DNA of 64,000 nucleotides from Pseudomonas poae (GTDB lineage Bacteria; Pseudomonadota; Gammaproteobacteria; Pseudomonadales; Pseudomonadaceae): NCBI GenBank assembly GCA_004000515.1, contig CP034537.1, positions 3,114,001 to 3,178,000 of the forward strand, read 5' to 3'. Shown piece by piece: positions 18,721 to 29,202 of this stretch (position 1 is its first letter; each line of letters starts with the position of its first letter). The notes under the pieces were generated by a model. It saw only the letters and a program-made list of their open reading frames with translations, ran no database searches and was not told where the DNA came from. The position numbers and the translations under genes were made by a program.

Positions 18721-19560
18721 ATGCCGCCAGATTTCGTACCACCACATAGGCCCGATATGCAGGAAAACGCTCCCACCTCCGCCAAAGACGCCGCACCCAC
18801 CGGCACCCAAACCCTGCTGCGTGGCCTGGGCGTGGTGCAAGCGGTGGCGGCTGGTGCGCGGGATCTGAAAGAGATCGCCAAGCGCATCGGCACTACCCGC
18901 AGCACCACCCATCGCCTGGCCAGTTGCCTGGTGGAAGAGCGCTACCTGCGCGTGGTGCCGCAGGTCGGCTACCTGCTGGGGCCCAAGTTGATCGAATTGG
19001 GCTTCCAGGCGCGTGAAGAATTGCCGCTGGTGACCCTGGCGATACCGTACCTGGACGAGCTGTCGGCACTGACCGGCGACACCATCCACCTGGCCATTCG
19101 CGAATACGACGACGTGCTTTACCTGCACAAGAACCCCGGTCGCAACGGCCCGGAAATGCGCTCGCGGGTCGGCCATCGCATGCCGTTGGCACGTACCGGG
19201 ATCGGCAAGGCGTTGCTGTTGGATGACACGCTGCAGGAGTGGCAGCGCCTGTACGAAGTGAGCCAGCCGGTCGCGGGCAAAAGCCAGCAATGGCCGCAGC
19301 ACCCGGAGCAGTCCTGGGCGCAGTTCGAGCAGCGCATGCACGAATACGTGGTGGGGGGCTATGCGTTCGATCTGGAAGACAACGAACCGTCGATCCGTTG
19401 TGTGGCGGCACCGGTGCGCGATGCCAGCCGGCGAATCGTCGCCGGCATCAGCATCGCCAGTACCGTGCCCTACATGCCGCTGGAGAAAATGGCCGAGCTG
19501 ATCCCTGTGGTCAAACAGGTCGCAGCGCGGCTGTCAGCGGAGTTGGGCGCGAAGGCCTGA
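18721..19560 (+). CDS. IclR family transcriptional regulator
   Basis: Regulator of 279 residues. The N-terminal winged helix (residues 30-90) contains LKEIAKRIGTTRSTTHRLAS, and the C-terminal IclR ligand domain contains LARTGIGKALL and YAFDLEDNEPSIRCVAAPV. ATG 18721 is the first start; an ATG at 18757 would also keep the whole domain. It follows the sugar operon in the same direction but beyond a REP, so it probably has its own promoter. It likely controls the SDR-araFGH genes; this is inferred from neighbourhood. Confidence 0.87.
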   Translation: MPPDFVPPHRPDMQENAPTSAKDAAPTGTQTLLRGLGVVQAVAAGARDLKEIAKRIGTTRSTTHRLASCLVEERYLRVVPQVGYLLGPKLIELGFQAREELPLVTLAIPYLDELSALTGDTIHLAIREYDDVLYLHKNPGRNGPEMRSRVGHRMPLARTGIGKALLLDDTLQEWQRLYEVSQPVAGKSQQWPQHPEQSWAQFEQRMHEYVVGGYAFDLEDNEPSIRCVAAPVRDASRRIVAGISIASTVPYMPLEKMAELIPVVKQVAARLSAELGAKA

Positions 19561-20614
19561 TCAGACCTTCAGGGTCGCCATGTCGATGACAAAGCGGTAC
19601 TTCACATCGCCGGCGATCATGCGGCTGTAGGCTTCGTTGATGTGGCGGATGTCGAGCATCTCGATGTCGCAACTGATGCCGTGCTCGGCGCAGAAATCCA
19701 GGACTTCCTGGGTTTCGGCAATGCCACCGATCAGCGAGCCGGCCAGCACCTTGCGGCCCAGGATCAGCTTGGCGGCGTTTACCGGCGGGTCGACCGGCTC
19801 GATCAGGCCCACCAGGATGTGCACGCCGTCAAAGCGCAGCACGTCGAGGTAGGGGTTGAGGTCGTGCTGCACCGGGATGGTGTCCAGCAGGAAATCGAAG
19901 TGCCCGGCAGCGGCTTTCATCTGCTCGGCGTCGGTGGACACGATCACATGGTCGGCGCCTTGGCGGCGACCTTCTTCGGCCTTGCTCGCGGAACGGGTGA
20001 ACAGGGTCACCTCAGCGCCAATCGCCTTGGCCAGCTTGATGCCCATATGGCCCAGGCCACCCATGCCCAATACGCCCACCTTGTCACCGGCCTTGATGCC
20101 GTAGTGCTTGATTGGCGAGTACATGGTCACGCCGGCACACAGGATCGGCGCAGCACTGGCCAGGTCAAGCTTGGCCGGGATCTTCACCACGAAGTGTTCG
20201 CTGACCACGATGCTGTCGGAGTAGCCGCCCATGGTGTTGCTGCCGTCGATGCGGTCCGGGGTGGCGTAGGTCATGGTCGGACCTTCGAGGCAGTATTGCT
20301 CCAGGTCCGATTTGCACGCGTCGCAGTGGCGGCACGAGTCGACCATGCAGCCCACGCCCACCAGGTCACCGACTTTGTGCGCGGTGACGTTGGCGCCGAC
20401 GGCAGTGACCTTGCCGACGATCTCGTGGCCGGGCATCAGCGGGTACACGGCGATGCCCCATTCGTTGCGCGCTTGGTGAATGTCGGAGTGGCACACACCG
20501 CAGTAGAGGATCTCGATGGCCACGTCATCCACGCGTGGGCTGCGGCGCTGGAATGACATGGGGGCGAGGGGGAGTGGTGGCCGACTGGGCGGCATAACCG
20601 ATGGCGGTGTACAT
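19561..20614 (-). CDS. Zinc-dependent NAD(P) alcohol dehydrogenase, YahK/AdhC type (one frameshift)
   Basis: Medium-chain dehydrogenase of about 350 residues beginning MYTAIGYAAQSA. Catalytic zinc ligands are in ILYCGVCHSDIH and PGHEIVGKV; structural zinc ligands are in CRHCDACKSDLEQYC. The cofactor fold is VGVLGMGGLGHMGIKLAKA, and the second strand ends FTRSASK, which favours NADP. One extra C in the run near 20570 breaks the frame close to the start. It reduces aldehydes broadly. It lies head-to-head with an AraC regulator; in E. coli YqhC, also AraC type, controls aldehyde reductases. Confidence 0.9.
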
Positions 20615-20796
20615 GGGGAGAACCTCGCAAAAGCAATCACAGGAGAGGCGGCGCATTCTCCGCGCCGGGCCTGGAGGCGGCCATGGCGATTGCTCCGAGT
20701 CTCATGCCTATTCGTCCGGGAGTGCCCCGTGTTTGGATTTATGTGCCGCCAGACCTGCGATGATGTTCTCATCCCTTTTTCGCGAAGTTTTTTGCC

Positions 20797-21688
20797 ATGT
20801 TGTTGACCCGCCATCTCGATGCCAACGCCACGCTGGTCTCCTTGATTGAGGGGCTTACGCCCTGCGATGGTTTCTCCCCGACGAACCTGCCCGGCGTGAA
20901 GGTACTGCGCGCCAGTTGCGACGTGGCACGTGGGCCGCAGATCTATGAGCCGAGCCTGATGTTCGTGGCCCAGGGCAGCAAGGTCGCGTACCTGGGCCCG
21001 CGCACGCTGGATTACGGCGCCGGGCACTATCTGATCCAGGCGATGCCGGTGCCGTTCGAGTGCGAGACCTTTGCCATGGCGCCGGATGCGCCGTTGTACG
21101 GGGTAACGGTGGGCATTGATCGCGTGGTGTTGGGGAGTTGGTGATGGCCATGGGCATTCAGGCGGGACCGCCGCCGACGGCGCAAACACTGGAGTCGATG
21201 AGTTCAGTGGTGCTCGATGACGCCATGCGCGGTTGCGTCGAGCGGCTGTTGCAGTGCCTGCACGATCCGCTGGAAAGCCGGATCATGGGCCCGGCGCGGG
21301 TGCGCGAATTATTGTTCACTGCGTTGCGCGGGCCGCAGGCGGATGTGTTGCGTGCCTTGGTGGAGCAGCAGGGACAGTTTTCGCGGATTGCCACGTCGTT
21401 GAACCATCTGCATGCGCATTTTGACGAGCCGTTGAATATCGAGACCTTGGCCGGGTACGCGCACATGAGTGCATCGACCTTTCATGAGCATTTCAAGCGT
21501 TGCACGCTGTTGTCGCCGGTGCAGTATCTCAAGCGTTTGCGCTTGCTCAAGGCCAGCAGTTGCTGCTGGTAGAGGGCATGGGCGTGGCGCAGGCGGCGCA
21601 TAGGGTGGGGTATCAGAGTACGTCGCAGTTCAGTCGTGAATATAAGCGCTACTTCGAACGCAACCCCGGCGAAGAGCGGGCTGCCTGA
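20797..21688 (+). CDS. AraC family regulator (two frameshifts)
   Basis: About 297 residues after adding one G near 21133 and one C near 21554. The N-terminal AraC_N-type cupin contains QIYEPSLMFVAQGSKVAYLG. The C-terminal HTH region has NIETLAGYAHMSASTFHEHF and VGYQSTSQFSREYKRYF. Both breaks fall in short homopolymers and the three parts join without gaps. Divergent from the alcohol dehydrogenase, with 180 bases between, it is probably that gene's activator. This resembles the E. coli YqhC/aldehyde reductase arrangement. Confidence 0.87.
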
Positions 21689-21801
21689 CCCGAAACCCCC
21701 TGAAACAGTGGATTGCCATCGTTTGTGGCAGCTCGGGAACGGTTTTCCCTCCTTGCTGCACATAGGGTCGTACCGGGCATGTCAATGCCTCAATCCAGGA
21801 A

Positions 21802-24341
21802 ATGCCCACTGTGAGAGTTCAGTCATTCATCCCCGCTGTTCAGCGTGCAGTACCTAATGACGTCCGTGAGACGTCCACGGCAGGCGCATCGACGGATAGC
21901 CAAAAACGCCCCCGCGCGCATCGTCGGCCTACCAGGGCAATCGACAGTTCGTCGCCACTCAACAATACGCGAACGGGCGAGCCCAGCAGTTCAGACGACA
22001 AAACGATTGGTCCTGGGCAAAAAATGCCTCGCCGCTATAACCCTGATAATGAGTTCGATGTTGCCAAGGCGGTGATTTACGGATCTGCCGACCCGTCTGC
22101 GCCCACAACGGGTTACACGCAACGGGAACGGATGCAGCGAATTGATGCTTATGCCGGTCGTGTCGTTGCACAGGTCCAGAGCATAGAAAGCACTAGCGAG
22201 GGCGGGAGCAATGTCAGGTTCCAGAAGGTGCGCCAATTCCTGGAGCCGGCAGGCTATTTCAGCGCTGGGTTACTGGCCGCCGGGCACGATCCACATGAAA
22301 AAATCAGCGTAACGTTCCACTCTTATACCGGCTTTGGTAAGCCGGAGCACCTGACCAGCACTGACCGCCGTACCTACTTTGCCTGGGAAATTGCAGCCGG
22401 TGCACTTGCGCACGATAAAGTGCAGCGAGGTGGGCCGATCAATTTCCAGTCGATGCAGATTGAGGCAAAGGACAAGGGCCAGGTCGCCGAGCTGGAGTCG
22501 CTGGGGGCAAACCTTCAAAGCCACTGGGAAGAGGATATCGCGACACCGATGCGGGATGCCTCCGGCGTATTGGCGCGGCGTTCGGGCAAAGCAGACGCGT
22601 ATCTCATACGAGGCACATTACAAAGCCTGGTTGATCACAAAGACAGTTTTGGAACGTTAAGCGAGGAAGGTCAAAAGGCGGTCATCGATACGTTGCAGAA
22701 GAATGGGCAAGCCATTATTCCAAATATCTACGGCTATCCCCTGGCAGGTTACGCATTTATCCCCTATACGCCCTACGACGGTGACTTCAGGCACCGGCCC
22801 AACATGGGCGTCATGATTGACTTGAAGAACGGTGCCGTTCACGAAATTTCAGGTGACAAGGCGTTCGCCAGTTGGGCTAAAAACAATCAGGGCAATCTGT
22901 CGCGTAGTTTCAACGCCAGTGACAGGCAAGGGGGCAGAGATGCTCATTGGCCGAAGGCGGGCGATGTGCTTCAAAACTTGATTGCGGGCAATCATGCGAC
23001 CTATCCAGGGTATCAGAACCTACTCAAGGACAAGGCTGTGCCAGTGTGGGAGACCTTCAACTACACGGGCGCGCGAGGTAGCGATTACAGGTTGAAATGC
23101 GGTGATCTGAATGTCGGTATTGCCGCTGAATACCAGGCGGTGAACGCAAAAAATGCGGTCTGGGCCGACCAGACAGAGGTATTTGGTTCCTCGCAGCAAA
23201 ATTGGAAGTCTGCGAAAGACTTCTGGGGAAACACCTTCGGTTATCTACCCGTTATTGGCAACACGGGAAATATTGTCTTTGGCGTCCACGACGCCGTTTA
23301 TGGCATGACGGCTGATGATCGCGTGGGCGGTGCATCGGCAGCAGTGATATCTGGCCTGCAACTGGCGCACGAAATTGCATCTGTGGGGGTTGGACTAGAA
23401 GGCGGAGCTTTGAACCGTGAACCCTCCATGACTCAACATTACGGCTGGAAATACAACGAGCATACGAGCGATGTCGAATTGGTGCGGGCACCCATGGCCC
23501 CATCAATTGATCACGAGGTATCCGTTAATACGCCGAGGGGACCTGCCGTAATCCCTAGTTCTGACGCCTCGACTCCTTTCCCGGGAATGCGGGAAGTGGA
23601 GTTCATGGGCAAAAAGTATTTTGTTGTCGAGAAACCTGATGCGGGGGATGGCTTGCATTATGTGTTGCGAGTGCGCGATCCCAAGAATCCGTCTGAATTG
23701 GTCAGCAGTGGAAAAATCGCCAAGCCCGATGCAAATGGCGTCTGGATCAGGAGAGGTGTCGCAGGCGGAGGGGTTGATGAATTGGCAGGGCGCTTGAACG
23801 ATCCCATTGGATTTGGCTCCCGCGCGATGGTTTACACCGACCCGGACGATCCAACCTACGTGATTAAAGAAACGTTTCCTCTGCCCACGGCGGGACGTGT
23901 TCCCGAGATGAAAAACGAGGTGCAATTATTCAATCGATTTTATGGAGAAGGGCGTGCGACGTTCCTGGGTAGCAATGCTGCCGACACAGTGTCATATATG
24001 CGCATGCCTAAAGTCTCGGGAGAAAGCCTTGAAAGTCTGATGGCCGCAGGCAAGGCGATACCGACGGCGTGCCTGTTGGCTTATTGAACATGCTGGCTGA
24101 GTTGGAGAGCGCTGGCATTGCTCACAATGACTTGGCGCTCCGGAATATCCTTTATGACGCCCAGTCACAAAAATGCTTTCCCGTGGATTTTGGCTCGGCA
24201 AAGTCGGCTGCAAGTGTTTCGGCGCACTCCAATGACCGCTATAGCATTTGGAACCTGAGGCAGGAAATTGAACCTGACGGACAGTCTTTCGACGAAATGG
24301 TTGAGGTATTGGAATCCGTTAAGTCCAACGCTATCGAGTAA
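21802..24341 (+). CDS. Large toxin/effector-like protein with C-terminal OspG/NleH-like kinase domain (one frameshift)
   Basis: About 846 residues after restoring one G near 24062. Residues 1-80 are Ser/Thr/Arg/Pro-rich and appear disordered. Residues 80-560 form a large region that I do not recognise with confidence. It contains IPNIYGYPLAGYAFIPYTPY and NTGNIVFGVHDAVYGMTADD, phrases reminiscent of dermonecrotic-toxin-like Pseudomonas proteins. Residues 650-846 look like a minimal protein kinase: glycine loop GFGSRAMVY, Lys in YVIKETF, Glu in KNEVQLFNRFYG, catalytic loop HNDLALRN, and VDFGSAK as metal-binding DFG. The activation segment and C lobe are truncated, as in the Shigella OspG and NleH effectors. 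No signal peptide, chaperone or secretion gene is adjacent. Base composition looks less GC-rich than neighbours, suggesting acquisition. Function unknown. Confidence 0.7.
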
Positions 24342-24395
24342 ACGCGAGCGAATCTTTATGCCTCGGGTGGTTGCGGTCGTCGACTGCGTGACTGA

Positions 24396-24434
24396 CCGAA
24401 TCACCGACAGCCTTGAAAGCGCTCGGTGATTCGG
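24396..24434. terminator. Shared terminator, toxin gene and ETF-QO gene
   Basis: CCGAATCACCGA and TCGGTGATTCGG form a perfect 12-bp stem with a 15-base loop, followed by CTTGTT. It lies between two convergent genes (21802-24341 and 24455-26119), so it may serve both. Confidence 0.75.
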
Positions 24435-24454
24435 CTTGTTATCAAGCTGTCGTT

Positions 24455-26119
24455 TTACATATTCGGGTAAGTCGGCCCACCCGCGCCTTCCGGTGTGACC
24501 CACGTGATGTTCTGCGAAGGGTCCTTGATGTCACAGGTCTTGCAGTGTACGCAGTTCTGGGCGTTGATCTGGAAGCGCTTGGCGCCGTCTTCCTGGGTGA
24601 TCACTTCATACACGCCAGCCGGGCAGTAACGTTGCGCCGGTTCATCGTAGAGCGGCAGGTTGGTGCCGATCGGGATGCTCGGGTCTTTCAACTTCAAGTG
24701 GCACGGCTGCTCCTCTTCATGGTTGGTGCTGGAGAGGAACACCGAGCTCAGCTTGTCGAAGCTCAACTTGCCGTCGGGTTTGGGGTAGTCGATCTTCTTG
24801 CTGTCCTTGGCGAGCTTCAAGCAGGCGTAGTCCGGCTTGGTGTCGTGCAGGGTGAACGGCATTTTGCCGCCGAGGATGTTCTGGTCGAACCAGTTGAAGC
24901 CGGCGCCGATGATCGGGCCGAACTTGTGCATCGCCGGGCCGAAGTTGCGGGTGGCGAACAGTTCTTCGTACAACCAGCTGGCTTTGAAGCTGTCGACGTA
25001 GTTGGTCAGTTCATCACCGCCTTCGGACTCGGCAAACAGACGCTCGGCCACCGCGTCGGCGGCGAGCATGCCGGATTTCATCGCGGTGTGGCTGCCTTTG
25101 ATCTTGGCCACGTTCATGGTGCCCAGGTCGCAGCCGATCAATGCGCCGCCCTTGAATACCATCTTCGGCAGCGAGTTGATGCCGCCTTTGGCCAGGGCGC
25201 GTGCGCCGTAGCTGATGCGCTTGCCGCCTTCCAGGTACTGGGCCAGCACCGGGTGATGCTTGAGACGCTGGAACTCATCGAACGGCGACAGGAAGGTGTT
25301 GCTGTAGGACAGGTCGACGATCAGGCCGACAACCACCTGGTTGTTTTCCAGGTGATAAAGGAACGAGCCACCGGTGTTCTCGTTGCTCATGATGTCCAGC
25401 GGCCAGCCGGCGGTGTGCACCACCAGGCCTGGCTGATGTTTGGCTGGGTCGATTTCCCAGATTTCCTTCAGGCCGATGCCGTAGTGTTGTACGTCCGAGT
25501 CACTGTCCAGCTTGAAGCGCTGGATCAGTTGCTTGCCGATGTGGCCACGGCAGCCTTCGGCGAACAGCGTGTACTTGCCCCGCAGTTCCATACCCGGGGT
25601 GTAGACGCCTTCTTTAGGATGGCCTTCGCGGTCGACCCCGAGGTCGCCGGTGATAATCCCGCGCACCACGCCGTTTTCGTCGAACAGCGCTTCCTGGGCG
25701 GCGAAGCCTGGGTAGACTTCCACGCCCAGGTTCTCGGCCTGCTGGGCCAGCCAGCGGCACAGGTTGCCCAGGGAGATGATGTAGTTGCCTTCGTTGTGCA
25801 TGGTCTTGGGCACAAAGAAGTCAGGAACCTTGGTGGAAGTTTCGGGGCTGCGCAGTACATAAATGTCATCGCGCACCACGGGGGTGTTGAGCGGAGCGCC
25901 GAGTGCTTTCCAGTCCGGGAACAGTTCGTTCAAGGCACGTGGTTCAAACACGGCACCGGAGAGGATGTGGGCGCCGACTTCGGAGCCTTTCTCGACCACG
26001 CAGACGCTGATTTCCTTACCGGCTTCGGCGGCCTTCTGCTTCAGTCGGCAGGCGGCAGACAGGCCTGCCGGGCCAGCGCCGACGATGACCACGTCGAATT
26101 CCATGTATTCGCGTTCCAC
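24455..26119 (-). CDS. Electron transfer flavoprotein-ubiquinone oxidoreductase
   Basis: Protein of 554 residues, normal length and intact. It passes electrons from reduced ETF to ubiquinone in the membrane, linking fatty-acid and amino-acid oxidation to respiration. N-terminal FAD fold: VVIVGAGPAGLSAACRLKQ. C-terminal [4Fe-4S] ligands: CPAGVYEV and NCVHCKTCDIKDPSQNITW. It is divergent from etfBA, with a probable PsrA site in its promoter. The ribosome site GGAGATAACC precedes the ATG. Confidence 0.97.
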   Translation of the reverse strand: MEREYMEFDVVIVGAGPAGLSAACRLKQKAAEAGKEISVCVVEKGSEVGAHILSGAVFEPRALNELFPDWKALGAPLNTPVVRDDIYVLRSPETSTKVPDFFVPKTMHNEGNYIISLGNLCRWLAQQAENLGVEVYPGFAAQEALFDENGVVRGIITGDLGVDREGHPKEGVYTPGMELRGKYTLFAEGCRGHIGKQLIQRFKLDSDSDVQHYGIGLKEIWEIDPAKHQPGLVVHTAGWPLDIMSNENTGGSFLYHLENNQVVVGLIVDLSYSNTFLSPFDEFQRLKHHPVLAQYLEGGKRISYGARALAKGGINSLPKMVFKGGALIGCDLGTMNVAKIKGSHTAMKSGMLAADAVAERLFAESEGGDELTNYVDSFKASWLYEELFATRNFGPAMHKFGPIIGAGFNWFDQNILGGKMPFTLHDTKPDYACLKLAKDSKKIDYPKPDGKLSFDKLSSVFLSSTNHEEEQPCHLKLKDPSIPIGTNLPLYDEPAQRYCPAGVYEVITQEDGAKRFQINAQNCVHCKTCDIKDPSQNITWVTPEGAGGPTYPNM

Positions 26120-26624
26120 AGGTTATCTCCTACTCAAGGCTCAACAGGCTTTTTTTCTAATGGATGGAGGTTCGGTGTCGCCCCGCGCCAAGGCGTGACC
26201 CACCTTTCTCTCTAGGTGGCGCATTATATATAGACCACTGTCAGCGTCCAATACAAACGTTTGTTTGAATTGCCCGCAGGCTAGGTAAATCAAAGAGACG
26301 CGGCTTATGACTGGCTATTTTGCCGTATTGACCAGAATAGGTGTTCCGGTCAATATACGGTCGGTTTTGCGCTTACCGTAGGCAGACAGCGGGTTTCAAG
26401 AGTACGTCCAAAGACAGGCTAAAGGCATGCGTGCCCATAGGGTGGTGCGCAGTTTACACGCCGCGATAAAGAATGACCTCTCAGTCACCACTGACGAACG
26501 GTCATCACTTCCCGATCGCTGAGTCACTGCCGAAGGTTTTGGAGGTGCCCTTGTGTGCCGACGAGCATCAACCGCCAGGTTCGCCTAGGCGACTTTCTTT
26601 TCACCGGAGAGTAACGAGGAATCC
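26120..26624. other. Divergent promoter region, ETF-QO and etfBA
   Basis: About 500 bases without a gene. It contains the PsrA-like box (26254-26267). A ribosome binding site, GAGAGTAACGAGG, precedes etfB. The remainder is AT-richer and probably carries the two promoters; no long palindrome is evident. Confidence 0.6.
26254..26267. promoter_or_regulatory. PsrA-type operator upstream of ETF-QO
   Basis: CAAAC-GTTT-GTTTG fits the published PsrA consensus (G/C)AAAC N2-4 GTTT(G/C). PsrA is a fatty-acid-responsive TetR repressor that in P. aeruginosa is reported to control the etf genes. The site is 135 bases upstream of the ETF-QO ATG. Sequence fit seen directly; control inferred. Confidence 0.6.
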
Positions 26625-27374
26625 ATGAAGGTTCTTGTAGCTGTCAAACGCGTTGTCGATTACAACGTGAAAGTTCGCGTCAAGGCGGACAATTCCGGCG
26701 TCGATCTTGCTAACGTCAAGATGTCGATGAACCCTTTCTGTGAAATCGCTGTGGAAGAAGCCGTACGCCTGAAAGAGAAAGGCGTGGCGACTGAAATCGT
26801 CGTGGTTTCCATCGGTCCTGCCACTGCTCAAGAGCAGCTGCGTACCGCCCTGGCCCTAGGCGCCGACCGCGCTATCCTGGTCGAGTCCGCTGAAGACCTG
26901 ACCTCCCTGGCCGTTGCCAAGCTGCTCAAAGCCGTTGTCGACAAGGAACAGCCTCAGCTGGTGATCCTCGGCAAACAAGCCATCGACAGCGACAACAACC
27001 AGACTGGCCAGATGCTGGCTGCCCTGACCGGTTACGGCCAAGGCACCTTCGCTTCCAAAGTCGAAGTCAGCGGCGACAGCGTGGCTGTCACCCGTGAAAT
27101 CGACGGCGGCGCTCAGACAGTTTCGCTGAAACTGCCGGCCATCGTGACCACCGACCTGCGTTTGAACGAGCCGCGCTACGCGTCCCTGCCAAACATCATG
27201 AAAGCCAAGAAGAAGCCGCTTGAGTCGGTCACTCCAGACGCTTTGGGCGTGTCCACCGCCTCTACCAACAAGACTGTAAAAGTTGAAGCACCGGCTGCTC
27301 GCAGCGCGGGCATCAAGGTCAAGTCGGTGGCTGAACTGGTCGAGAAACTGAAAAACGAAGCGAAGGTAATCTAA
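26625..27374 (+). CDS. etfB: Electron transfer flavoprotein, beta subunit
   Basis: Protein of 249 residues beginning [20 protein letters not shown] and including [20 protein letters not shown], the AMP-binding/docking region of ETF beta. It pairs with the alpha subunit to accept electrons from acyl-CoA dehydrogenases. Intact, with a good ribosome site. The stop is followed by the etfA ATG after two bases. GCT/GAC-rich codon use suggests high expression. Confidence 0.98.
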   Translation: MKVLVAVKRVVDYNVKVRVKADNSGVDLANVKMSMNPFCEIAVEEAVRLKEKGVATEIVVVSIGPATAQEQLRTALALGADRAILVESAEDLTSLAVAKLLKAVVDKEQPQLVILGKQAIDSDNNQTGQMLAALTGYGQGTFASKVEVSGDSVAVTREIDGGAQTVSLKLPAIVTTDLRLNEPRYASLPNIMKAKKKPLESVTPDALGVSTASTNKTVKVEAPAARSAGIKVKSVAELVEKLKNEAKVI

Positions 27375-27376
27375 CA

Positions 27377-28306
27377 ATGACTATCTTGGTAATCGCTGAA
27401 CACGACAACAAGGTCGTGGCTCCGGCCACCCTGAACACCGTGGCTGCTGCCGCTAAAATCGGTGGCGACATCCACGTGCTGGTAGCCGGCCAAGGCGCAG
27501 CTGCTGTGGCTGAAGCCGCTGCGAAAATCGCTGGCGTGAGCAAAGTACTGCTGGCCGACAACGCCGCTTACGCTCACCAGCTGCCGGAAAACGTTGCCCC
27601 TATGATCGCTGAGCTGGGCGCTGGCTACAGCCACATCCTGGCTGCCGCTACTTCCAACGGCAAAAACATCCTGCCACGCGTTGCCGCGCAGCTGGACGTC
27701 GATCAGATCTCCGAGATCATCTCGGTAGAAAGCGCTGACACCTTCAAGCGCCCGATCTACGCCGGTAACGCCATTGCTACCGTGCAATCTACGGCTGCCA
27801 TCAAAGTGATCACCGTGCGTGCCACCGGTTTCGACCCGGTAGCCGCTGAAGGTGGTTCGGCTGCCGTTGAGGCCGTTGCTGCAGCCCATAACGCTGGCAC
27901 TTCCAGCTTTGTCGGCGAAGAGCTGGCCAAGTCGGATCGTCCTGAGCTGACCGCTGCCAAGATCGTCGTTTCCGGCGGTCGTGGCATGCAGAACGGTGAC
28001 AACTTCAAGCACCTGTACGCCCTGGCCGACAAGCTGGGCGCTGCGGTCGGCGCTTCGCGCGCGGCCGTCGACGCAGGTTTCGTACCCAACGACATGCAGG
28101 TCGGCCAGACCGGCAAGATCGTTGCGCCACAGCTGTACATCGCCGTCGGTATCTCCGGCGCGATCCAGCACTTGGCCGGTATGAAAGACTCCAAAGTGAT
28201 CGTTGCGATCAACAAGGACGAAGAAGCACCGATCTTCCAGGTGGCTGATTACGGCCTGGTGGCGGACTTGTTCGAAGCCGTACCTGAGTTGGAGAAGCTG
28301 GTCTAA
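27377..28306 (+). CDS. etfA: Electron transfer flavoprotein, alpha subunit
   Basis: Protein of 309 residues, intact. The C-terminal FAD-binding domain contains [32 protein letters not shown] and [16 protein letters not shown]. It is translated right behind etfB. A strong intrinsic terminator follows at 28330-28357. Confidence 0.98.
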   Translation: MTILVIAEHDNKVVAPATLNTVAAAAKIGGDIHVLVAGQGAAAVAEAAAKIAGVSKVLLADNAAYAHQLPENVAPMIAELGAGYSHILAAATSNGKNILPRVAAQLDVDQISEIISVESADTFKRPIYAGNAIATVQSTAAIKVITVRATGFDPVAAEGGSAAVEAVAAAHNAGTSSFVGEELAKSDRPELTAAKIVVSGGRGMQNGDNFKHLYALADKLGAAVGASRAAVDAGFVPNDMQVGQTGKIVAPQLYIAVGISGAIQHLAGMKDSKVIVAINKDEEAPIFQVADYGLVADLFEAVPELEKLV

Positions 28307-28329
28307 TCCAGTCGCTTCACTTATAAAGA

Positions 28330-28357
28330 GCCCGGTCCTTGTGACCGGGCTTTTTTT
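28330..28357 (+). terminator. Intrinsic terminator after etfBA
   Basis: GCCCGGTC-CTTGT-GACCGGGC followed by seven Ts. A textbook rho-independent terminator. Confidence 0.95.
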
Positions 28358-28378
28358 GACTTGCTGGAGAGCTACCTA

Positions 28379-29193
28379 ATGGAACTGCGCCCCTGGACCG
28401 TATTGCTGGGCCTTACGCTGCTGCCGAGCCTGGCGTTGGCCGCCGGCAAGTGTGAGCGCCTGGTGATCACCGGCAGCCCGGACGCGCCGCCCTTGCTCTG
28501 GCGCGACCCGCAGGACCCCACGCACCTGATCGGCGCCACGGCCGATGTGTTGCAACAAGTGGGCAAGGACCTCGGCTTGAAAGTCGACCTGCTCTACGGC
28601 GGCAAGCGTTCCCTGGCCCTGGACGAAGTGCGCAGTGGGCGCATGGACATCCTCGCCGATGCACCGCTGAACCTGGGCGAGCTGGAAACCCTCGATTACA
28701 TTCACCCGGCGCTGGTGCAACTCGACTACCTGGTTTGGACGCGCAAGGATTCGGCACTGGCCTATGCCACGGCTGCCGACCTGCATGGTCACAAGGGGGC
28801 GGTCTCGGAGCGCGCTCGCTTGAGCGCCGATTTTGAGGCGTTCGCCGGCCAGCATCTCACTTTGCAACGCCTGCCGAGCCTGACCCCGGCCTTCCAGAAA
28901 CTGCTGTTGGGTGAAGTGGACTACGTCCTCGCCGGCCGTTATTCCGGCATGGCCATGGCCCAGACCTTGGGAATGAGCAATGACCTGATCGCCCGCGAAG
29001 TGCCCGTCGATCAGCCAGGCCTGTACCTGGCTGTTTCCCACAACTCCGCCTGCAATGATCCGTGGCTGCGCGGACAGTTGGCTAAAAGATGACAGAATTG
29101 TCCGCCTCCGGTGTGGCGCAAGCAGCGTTGCAGAGCAATCTGGAACGCTGGAAAGCGCAATTGCAGCAACCCGTCGGCACCCCAGCAAAGTAA
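28379..29193 (+). CDS. Extracellular solute-binding protein, amino-acid type (one frameshift)
   Basis: Periplasmic protein of about 271 residues, SBP_bac_3-like. It has a signal peptide (LLGLTLLPSLALAAG) and then phrases typical of such proteins: RSGRMDILADAPLN and LAGRYSGMAMAQTLG. The deletion of one A near 29085 creates an early stop; the restored frame adds LSASGVAQAALQSNLERW and ends PVGTPAK. There is no ABC transporter next to it, so the ligand and partner are unknown. The DUF4398 gene follows after 9 bases. Confidence 0.82.
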
Positions 29194-29202
29194 GGATTTT
29201 CA

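Noticed and set aside
21802..24341. Classical dermonecrotic toxin call for the large protein
   Set aside because: Only a few phrases are reminiscent; no known catalytic domain of that family was seen, while kinase motifs are clear.
24413..26215. 600-residue plus-strand open frame opposite ETF-QO
   Set aside because: Shadow of a well conserved gene; composition is His/Gln/Val-rich from antisense codons and shows no domain.
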